64,000 nt of DNA from Heterodera schachtii (lineage: Eukaryota; Nematoda; Chromadorea; Rhabditida; Heteroderidae): assembly GCA_023374025.1 (NCBI GenBank), contig SIJG01000003.1, forward strand, positions 682,001 to 746,000, read 5' to 3'. Each line of letters opens with the position of its first letter. Positions within the stretch are counted from its first letter, which is position 1. Position numbers and translations under genes: made by a program. Below the pieces are notes generated by a model. The model was not told the origin of the DNA. It made no database searches and saw only the letters and a program-made list of their open reading frames with translations. Shown one piece after another: positions 56,468 to 64,000 of this stretch.

Positions 56468-57422
56468 TTAATTCATCTTTTCATTCCGAAACATAAAAAA
56501 GAGTCTGATCAGCAACAGAATTGCTGTGATCAGTGGCAGTACAGTGATTGCACAATACGTTGTCAACAATAAGAACACTTCAATCACACCAATTGGCATT
56601 ATGCCTTCGTTGTCACGACGACGAACGCGTCTTTTTTGATGTGATTTTGCAAAAATTTTTGGAGTTTCGAATTTTTTAAATAAATTTTTGCTTTTTTTCT
56701 CGCCATTATTCCAACCATTTTTGTTAATGGTTGATAATTTGTCGAGAAGCGTTTCAATTAGTTGGCTTAGCATTCGATAATCTTTTTCAGCCAATTGACC
56801 ATTCTTTGATGAAAATTCCGTCAATATTTTTGAAATTTCCTCAAAAAAATTGACAATTGCTTTTAAAATTTTTCTTTTATTGTCATTTTTCTCTGACAAG
56901 AAATTTTGAATTTGTCCCTCTTCTTTCTTCAATTTGGCCAAAATTTGCTGAAAATTCAATTCAAAGCTTTCAATGAATACGGATTTAATTTTGAGAAGAT
57001 TTTCATTCTTGGCATTACGTTCTTTTTTAAGAATGCATAATTTTTCAAAATTTGCGTTAATTTGGCCGAGTTCGCTTGGGTAGTCGATTTGTTGGTCATT
57101 TTTGAATATTTCGCATCCCTTTTCAAGAACAAATTCTTCAATTTGCCTGAATATATTTATAAATTCGAATCGATGAAATATTTTATTATATTATATTCTT
57201 ATTTTAATATTTTTTATTTTTGAACTCGGTTTTTTCGGTGCATTTGTCTGCGTTGATCAGTTCTAAAAATTAATTAGACTAATAATTAATAAAAAAATTA
57301 ATAAAAAACTGAAATTTGCTCATTATTTACTTACCAATTAAAATTTTCGTTTGTTCTAAATTATTCGAATTGAGCAAATCAACGGCAGAGTTTAAAATTA
57401 ACAAATGCAAAATTATATTCAT
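56468..57422 (-). CDS. Secreted or type I membrane protein with helical ectodomain
   Basis: Exon 1 (57422-57335) encodes a short signal (MNIILHLLILNSAVDLLNS) and ends at a good donor (G|GTAAGT). The main exon, about 57149-56468, encodes a helical, charged stretch (IEEFVLEKGCEIFKNDQQID and onwards through FLSEKNDNKRKILKAIVNFF). A basic cluster (HQKRRVRRRDNE) follows, then a membrane segment (VIEVFLLLTTYCAITVLPLI TAILLLIRLFF) and a short tail. A small middle exon (57262 onward, ELINADKCTEKTEF) is plausible but no GT donor follows it, so the junction is unresolved; a frameshift, a GC donor or a pseudogene are possible. The family was not recognised. The architecture recalls 27821-28383. Confidence 0.5.
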
Positions 57423-58498
57423 TTTTAATTTAAAAAAGAAAAGAAAATTGAAGTTTTATTCTTTAATGATTTGAATATAAACAAATTATTAAATGACAAA
57501 AAATGATTAAAAATAATTTCACTATTTATTAACAAATGTGACCGGAAATACGCTAGCGGAAAATGCGTCATTGATTTATTGATCCATAAGTAAGATCCTG
57601 TAAATTTTAAAATCTAATTTCTTCAACCTTAAATATTTTTGTATAAATGTTTTAATTTGAAAATAATTCACAAATTAACAAAAAAAAAAAAAATCAGGAA
57701 CCAACAATTGGATTTGGGGACTATACAACGCTTAATTGATCAAACAGCCGATCAGAAAACGATATGGTGTCAAACAAAAATTAAAATAATGAATATTAAT
57801 GTTAAAATTTTTCTGAAGTATGTAATAAAATATCTGTTAAATAATGCTGAAATATCCATCAGTTGAGTAAGTCCCAGCAATAAAGTTCGAAATCCGGTGA
57901 CGAATGAATGAAGAATTGAATTAGGCTACTTTCGGCATAGAAAAAAATAAAGAAAATTTTGAAAATGCTATAAGAAATGGCAAGAAATTTAATTAAGAGT
58001 GTATTTTTCAATTTTCTTGTGTTTTTCTTAAAATTGTTCTCAAAAATGTAAAATATGTACAAAATGTGCCAAACTCCGAAATGTACGATAGGTTTTTATG
58101 TGCAAAACGCCAAAATATGTGGTTTTTATAAATCGCTCTAAATCAAAAATTGTTCGGAGAAAATGCTATTTGGGCTTCTCTCGCCATAACTAAGCCGCAG
58201 AAAAAAATATAAAAATCCCTGCCCTAATAAAATTGTTTCATAATAATTCCCAAAAATTATATTAATACAATACAGTTAAATGTAAAAACTTTAAAAAAGC
58301 AAAAATCAATAAATAAACCTTCTTAAGAGAAAGAAAATAATAATGGGCAGAGAAAATAATACACATCATTTGCCAACAATTTTATCGAATTTCCCCCCCC
58401 CCCCCCCTATTTTAAAATTAATTTCCTTCTCTAAATATTATTCGCATTTTACATTTTTACAATTTTTCAGCAATTTCTTTTTTCTAATTTTTTATTAA
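57423..58498. other. Intergenic between divergent genes
   Basis: AT-rich spacer between the minus-strand gene at 57422 and the plus-strand gene at 58499. A C run lies at about 58392. TTTTTCAG at 58463-58470, 28 bp before the next ATG, would suit a spliced-leader acceptor. Confidence 0.4.
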
Positions 58499-61400
58499 AT
58501 GAAATTTCTTTTTGTTTTGTTTTCCATCGTTTGTTTCGGCTTTGCCGTTTGTGTTGGTCAATACCATTCATTGCAAGTCAAATTGGAGCCAAGCCTTTAT
58601 GAAGACCAGCATTATTATCAGGTGATTTTATTGATACATATCCACTTTTTAAAATAATTAAAAACTAAATTAAATTTTGATTGATAATAAATGGTCAAAG
58701 CATTTTTAAGCAAATCTCAAAACTTTCTGCGCACTTAAAAAGAAGAGATAAGCACAAATATTAGATAAAGTTTGAAGCTTCTATAGTGACTTTTGTAATG
58801 CATATTGTGCCTATTTCGCCTTTATTGGTCCTTTCAGGGTTCCAGAAAACAAAAAAGCTCAACTAAGAAGCGAGCTAAATTTAAAAAAATAAATAAATAA
58901 ACGCCTTAAAGTGATATTTTTCATGTACAAAATTCTGATTTTTATTTTTTGGAAATAATTAATAAATTCTGGATATATTTCATCTACATTTGAAAAATTG
59001 AAATAGATGTCAAAAATAGCAAAAATTATTTATTTTCAAAATTATTTATGTTTTTAGCCGATATCATCAAAAAACTGAGAATGCTATTTTCTAAGAAATT
59101 ATAATGTTGCTAGAAATTTAATAATATAATCTCATTACAAATAGCTTTTGAAAATAAAAAATAAAATTGACATGCTCATAATTAGAGTGATCCAATTAAT
59201 AACCACTCTAAAAGGTCACTGCAACTTGCACCACAAATGGCACCGTGCCATATCTAACAAAAACCAGCGATGAATTTGAGTTGCAGAACAATGCTTACAG
59301 CACTGTTCAGATGAAACTATTTATCAATTATTGCATGTCGCTCAAATACCAAATAAGTGTCACAATGGTACACAGAAAAGACCGTTTTCTGAAGATTTGG
59401 GTAAGCAAAATTGGAATTGGATAATTTAAACACCAAATTTCGGGATGAGGATTTGTTTCTGCATTATTCTTATCTCAGTGCTTATTTTTGCTCTAAATTT
59501 TCACCCTTAGACTGTAAAATGTGTAAACTTTTGTTATGTAAGAAAAAGCATTAAGTTTGTCACATTTACTTTATGTTTTTTTGAGTTTGCAAGAATAATT
59601 AATTGAAATCAATAAAAATAATAACCAAGGGAACCTTACGAAACTGTGAGTCAAAAAGTGGCTATAAATTTGGTATCATTGGATAGAGCAGAGTCGACTT
59701 CTATTGTGAATTTTTAATATTAGAGGTGTGTGACAAAAATAAGAAAGTTATGGGGCCTGAAATCGAAATTTAGCCCTAAGGGCCCATTTCTAGCTTTGTT
59801 AACTTTCTAACTTTCTATTAATTTCCAACTTTACATTTATTTATTTTTTTGCTTATTTCCACTAAAGAAAAACTATTATACATTTTTTAATTTAAAAAAT
59901 GATTTTTAAATTATTTAGTTATATTATACATAATATGTTGGATTTGAACCCGAACTCCAAAAATGCGAATTTAACCAACTGAGCCTGCAATTTTAAGTGA
60001 AAACATAGCCAAAATCTCGATATTTGAGGCCCCATAACTTTTTAATTTTTCTTCCCACACCACTAATATTAAAAATCCACATTAGAATTGGACCCTGCTC
60101 GATCCAATGATGCCAAATTTATAATCACTTTTTGACTGACAATTCGCGAGGTTCCCTTGTAAGAATAGATTTCCGAATTTGAATTTTTCACTATAAAATT
60201 TGTATAATATTCTAAAATTTCTTAAAATAATAAAATATAAAATAATAAGAAATGTGCAAAATGTTAGGCGTTGGGTGAGAATCGAACTCAACTCGTAAAC
60301 CCATTCCATGGACGCTCTAACATTGCGCTACAAATGCTTATCCGTTCTTTCTTTTATGGATCTTATTAACCCCCGCTTTCCTCGTTTTAACCCTACAGTC
60401 AGCTTATTCCTCAAAAATGAGCTATTAACATATTTTTATGATGATTTGTATTAATTTATTTTTGGTAATTTTAAATGAATAAATCTTAAAATTATTTAGC
60501 AATCCCAACATCTTTTGGAACATTTAGCTGATAGATCGATGAAATTTCTTCATGTCAAATTTGACAACCATTTTAAATTGGCCATTTCGCCAGAATTGTT
60601 AGAAAATTCAAAAATGTCGTACAGCGTTGAAGTTTATTGTGCTGGCAATGACCAAATTGAGTTCAAGTAAAAATTAATTCATTTTAATAATAACACTGTA
60701 CGGAGGGGATTCACTAATATTTTATCAAAAAACAAGTATTGAATATCGATTTAAAATGTTTTTTGTTATTATTTAAAGCAGGGCTCGTATTCGTCCTTAA
60801 ATGGCAAGGACGTCCTGAAATTGGACCCTCTCACTTGAGAATTTGAAAGTATCCTTGAATTCAAGAAGTCCTTGAAAATGAGCAGTTGAAAAAAGGATAA
60901 AAACTCAAAAATGACAAAATTTTGAATTTATAACATATTTGGTGCAAAATCTGGTACAAAATTGCACAAAAATTCCTAATTTTTTTCACGGTTCTAAAAT
61001 TTGATACTTAAAAATAATCAATTTTTGAAAAACCTATTAATAATTTCTCCCCCCCCCCATTCCCAAAAAGTCTTTCGGAAAAAGCGCCCGCAAGAAGTGT
61101 TGTGAAAATTAAAAAGAATTCATCGCCATTATCTCAAAATCCGCATTTTTTGGTGAAAATCTGCTAACAAATTACACTCGTTTTTTCAAATTTTTCCCCG
61201 GCGGCGCCTTTCGATACCACCGGGCCCCCTTCTTCCATAAAAGTTTTTTGGAAAAAGCGCACCGCAAAAGAGGCATATGCGGTGAAATGGGGAAAATTAC
61301 CAACAGAAACAAAAAATATATTGGAAAAGATTTCATTCGGGCAAAAAATATAACCATTTGGATATAATGTAATCATTTTCATTGGATATGATAAAATTTT

Positions 61401-61859
61401 TAAATGTCATTGGATTTCATGAATTTTCCCCACTATGTCCTTGCAAATCGGCATACCCGTCCTTGGAAGCCGGCCTTGGAAGATACGAGCCCTGATTTAA
61501 AGAAATAGTCAAAATTTTATGTTTCCCTCATCACCATACTTTTTCTTTTTTATTTAATAAGTTTTAAACAAAAAAGAATTTTAAGAAAATAAGAAATAAA
61601 CAAACTTTCCTTGCTAAAGCTATTTTTAATTTAAAAAAAATTTATTAACTGTCTAATGTCCACTGTCCAAATGTCCGAGAGCCCTCACTAATTATTATCG
61701 GGGTTCTTTTATATAATCACAATTTTTAATCTTTCCTTTAGGACAAATACAAAATTTTCTACCATGGTAGTATTCAATGCTGTTCAAAGAAAATGTGATT
61801 ATTATGATATCAAAGTTTGGGCATTTAACTATCGTTGGCAATTGGAAAGAGTAAAATAA
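58499..61859 (+). CDS. Secreted protein of unknown family (four exons)
   Basis: Exons 58499-58621, 59215-59400, 60500-60666 and 61742-61859 join in phases 0, 0 and 2 to give 197 residues. Residues 1-21 form a clear signal peptide (MKFLFVLFSIVCFGFAVCVG). The mature chain looks beta-rich, with cysteines in ATCTTNG, INYCMSLKYQISV, VEVYCAGND and RKCDYYDIKVW. The end CDYYDIKVWAFNYR resembles CAAYDIKVYKISSE in the next gene, so the two are probably tandem paralogues. Large introns hold a hAT-like element and tRNA-like sequences. The function is unknown; a secreted effector or extracellular structural role is possible. Confidence 0.65.
59937..60000 (-). other. tRNA-like fragment
   Basis: The minus strand reads GGCTCAGTTGGTTAAA (A-box) and TTCGGGTTCAAATCC (B-box), but the spacing is too short for a full anticodon arm. 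It is probably a tRNA-derived remnant. Confidence 0.45.
60262..60337 (-). other. tRNA-like sequence, anticodon-like loop ATGGAAT
   Basis: The minus strand has TAGCGCAATGTTAGAGCG (D arm), a possible stem GTCC/GGGT around ATGGAAT (U33 and GGA), and GAGTTCGATTCTC (T arm). The acceptor arms pair poorly, so I do not call a working tRNA. Confidence 0.4.
60779..61494. repeat. hAT-like short element, TCCTTGGA-word arms, perfect TSD
   Basis: Starts CAGGGCTCGTATTCGTCC and ends AAGATACGAGCCCTG. ATTTAAAG flanks it on both sides (60771-60778, 61495-61502). It shares termini and arm words with 13372-13884. The interior carries the shared core (CCCCGGCGGCGCCTTTCGAT near 61196) and the linked AAAAGTTTTTTGGAAAAAGC. 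It lies in intron 3 of the secreted-protein gene. Confidence 0.9.
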
Positions 61860-62861
61860 TAATTTATAATATTTATTAGAATATTATTAAAAAATACAAA
61901 AAGAATTTAAATTTTCATTTTTTTTAAAATAGGGATGTATTTTTAGGACTGTGGGTTTTTGATTTCAAATAATAAACTAATCCCGAAAATACATTTCGTC
62001 TACAAATTTTCCCTGTTTAGTAAATTTTAGTAGGGTTACACGGGTCCGGATATTTGGGCAAAAAACGGGGTCCGGTTATTACCGGACCAGAAAAGCTGAG
62101 ACGGAGTCAGGGTCCAAATTTTTAAAATAAGTCCGGATATCGGATCCAACCGGGCCTTGAAAAAAGTTATTCATAATACAATTAATTTAGAAATTCGAAA
62201 TTCTTTAAATTAATAATTTTCATTAAATGAAAAGGGTCATTTTGAATTTAAAAATTTTTTGGAAGTTGTGATCCGGCAGTGTCCACCGGGGAATTTGGAA
62301 ATTTGGACCAGTTTTTAACAGAGTTTGAACCAAAAGAGACGAATTTTGAATTCAAAAATATATATTTTTTATACCAGAAAATTATATTAAAAAAAACAAA
62401 AAACAATTTGTAAATGTTTTTTTTTACTTTTTTTAAATTTATTTTTAAAAATTATATTTTTTATACCAGAAAATTATATGAAAAAATTTTAAAGAAAAAC
62501 AAAAATTTTCGCAAATTTAAATTTTTTGTTGAGTTAAATTTCAAATTATTTCTAATCTTTTTAATTTGTGTATCTTTTTTTAGAGTTTAATTTAAATGTT
62601 TAAGGTTTTTCGTTTTTTTAGTTTTTTTTTTAATTTTTAATATAATTTTCTGGTATAAAAAATATAATTTTTAAAAATTAAATTCAGAAGATTAAAAAAA
62701 GAAATAAAATAAAAAATCCCACAAAAAGAAAATGAACTTCTAAAAAGAACCTTAAAAATCTAAGAAATATTTTTTATCAAAAAATTATTTATATTTTATA
62801 CATAATGATAAAATGACATTTTTCAACAAAAATCTTAAAAATACTATTATCATCCACCGCT

Positions 62862-62935
62862 TTGGTAGGGAATTGAACCTGAGCAGAGGGCAATGAACCC
62901 ACAAGAATAGCCACTATGCCACGGGGCAACCAACC
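62862..62935 (-). other. tRNA-like sequence inside element
   Basis: The minus strand reads CCGTGGCATAGTGGCTATTC (A-box), TTGTGGGTTCATTGCCC, and CAGGTTCAATTCCC (B-box). It is closely related to the plus-strand copy at 63081-63155. Confidence 0.5.
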
Positions 62936-63080
62936 ATCGTATCTTAAAAGTTTATTTATTAATTATTTTTTTATTCCCTCAACTTTCACCTATAATTTGA
63001 TCCAGAATCCATTCTTACCAGTGCATTTTTTGAACTCGGTTGAGCCTTTCCAAAAAGTCGCGTCCGTGTCTAGCTTAGTT

Positions 63081-63155
63081 ACCTCCGTGGCCTAGTGGTT
63101 TTTCTTGTGGGTTTTCTTTTCCCTCTGTTCAGGTTCCCGGCTCACATGAAAAAGC
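63081..63155 (+). other. tRNA-like sequence inside element
   Basis: CCGTGGCCTAGTGGTTTTTC (A-box), TTGTGGGTTTTC and CAGGTTCCCGGCTC (decayed B-box). It is a paralogue, in opposite orientation, of 62862-62935. Confidence 0.5.
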
Positions 63156-63283
63156 CGACTAACCTAGTCTGGGCCCGGTCGAGTACCCGGACCCATGTAA
63201 GCCTAAAATTTTAACTAATATTTTTTGAGATTCAGTAATTTTTAAAATATTTTTAAACTGTTTAAATAGATTTATTTTATAAG

Positions 63284-64000
63284 ATATTAATTTGAAACAA
63301 TTAAAGCTTACTCAAATGCCTATTGTGGTTGAAAGCGGCGTAGAAATTGAAAATGGCCAAATGCATCAAATTTTCTTGAAAAATTGCTTCAACCTTCGCA
63401 TTCATCCGTCATTACCGTCAAATAACACCACTAATGATGATGGACTTATTTATTTTGTGGCCGTTAAATGCAATGGCATTGAGGGAGGCCAATTATATCG
63501 GACAATCACTGAGGAAATTGCGCAAATTGTGCTGCATGAGCAAAACGAATGTGCAGCTTATGACATAAAAGTGTACAAAATTAGCAGCGAAATATCACAA
63601 AAAAGACATGGTAAAAATAATTTTTATTTTTCAGTTTTTGGGGTGACTTTTTCCAATATTATGGGTTTTTTAAAGTGAGCATATCACCTATTTTCTATAA
63701 AAAAAATTGGTGTATTGAATAGCAAAAAATAAAAATAATTTTCATTTACCAATTAATCTTACTGTTTGGGTCTACTTTATTACTTCGCACAATTTCAATC
63801 AATTTCATCTATTAAATCCTTTAAATGCTTAGTTTTAATTAAATCAGAATCATTTTAGAAGGCTTTAACTGGCGGATTATTGGTATTATATTTTGTTATT
63901 AAAATTTTGATTTTTAATAATTTACATTAAGCCATTAAATGGTGATCAATTCAAGGATGGACGACAAATTTTAGGAGTGCAAATTCCTAATGGCCACACT
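63284..64000 (+). CDS. Partial tandem paralogue of the 58499 secreted gene
   Basis: The exon 63284-63610 begins after AAG in phase 1 and ends at CATG|GTAAAA. It includes KLTQMPIVVESGVEIENGQM, LIYFVAVKCNGIEGGQLYRT and CAAYDIKVYKISSE, the last resembling the final exon of the preceding gene. The first exon with its signal peptide was not found and would lie upstream, where a transposon now sits. A further open stretch, 63932-64000 (LNGDQFKDGRQILGVQIPNG), follows an acceptor and runs off the window, but its link is uncertain. Confidence 0.45.

Larger units (their letters stand above)
62031..63209. repeat. hAT-like element, GGTCCGG-word arms, composite interior
   Basis: The left end TAGGGTTACACGGGTCCGG and the right end CCGGACCCATGTAAGCCTA are inverted repeats with two mismatches. 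AAATTTTA adjoins both ends, offset by about one base. GTCCGG words recur in the left arm, and GGCCCGG/ACCCGGACCC in the right. The inside holds a nested inverted repeat (about 62353-62690, TATACCAGAAAATTATAT three times) and two tRNA-like sequences in opposite orientation. Confidence 0.65.

Noticed and set aside
1..64000. CRISPR arrays, rRNA genes, bacterial operons or viral genes
   Set aside because: No regularly spaced identical repeats with unique spacers, no rRNA signatures and no gene packing or capsid/polymerase frames were seen.

Overview
The window looks like nuclear DNA of a nematode. It is AT-rich and repeat-dense, with short and mostly phase-consistent GT-AG introns. It carries two nematode-type seven-transmembrane chemoreceptor genes, innexin pieces and several small secreted-protein genes. 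A plant-parasitic (tylenchid) nematode would fit, but nothing here fixes the species. There is no operon-like bacterial gene packing, no rRNA and no CRISPR array. All exon models below were read by eye from splice signals and reading-frame phase.

Layout. 0-4 kb: a truncated transposon end, two foldback/MITE-like elements and broken innexin-like sequence on the minus strand. 4-10 kb: a terminal-inverted-repeat element full of GA-rich sequence, plus a nearly perfect 1.77 kb direct duplication around a purine satellite. 10.3 kb: a degenerate piece of a Lon protease. 11-14 kb: transposon remnants. 14.5-15.4 kb: a Cys-rich, probably surface-anchored secreted protein. 16.5-22.6 kb (minus): a ten-exon Srd-like chemoreceptor with a possible alternative C-terminal tail. 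22.6-26 kb: no gene seen, and one large foldback element. 26.2-28.4 kb: two small secreted/membrane protein genes flanking a hAT-like element. 29.3-41.9 kb: about 22 exons that read as one very large secreted helical protein. Its last eleven exons are clearly related to eukaryotic poly(A) polymerase but have lost the catalytic residues. 42.2-44.1 kb (minus): a second chemoreceptor. 44-52 kb: mostly non-coding. 52.1-55.4 kb: a nucleotide-sugar transporter (SLC35A type). 56-57.4 kb: an exon relic and a coiled-coil membrane protein (minus). 58.5-64 kb: a four-exon secreted protein and the start of a probable tandem paralogue.

The most unusual signals are (1) the poly(A)-polymerase-like pseudoenzyme region joined to a giant secreted helical protein; (2) a set of short hAT-like elements (8-bp target duplications, YAGGG-type ends) whose arms are built from different reiterated words but which share one GC-rich core; and (3) a Lon fragment whose catalytic Ser position reads Cys. 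The genes do not form one pathway. The common themes are chemosensation, secreted or surface proteins and heavy transposon invasion of introns.
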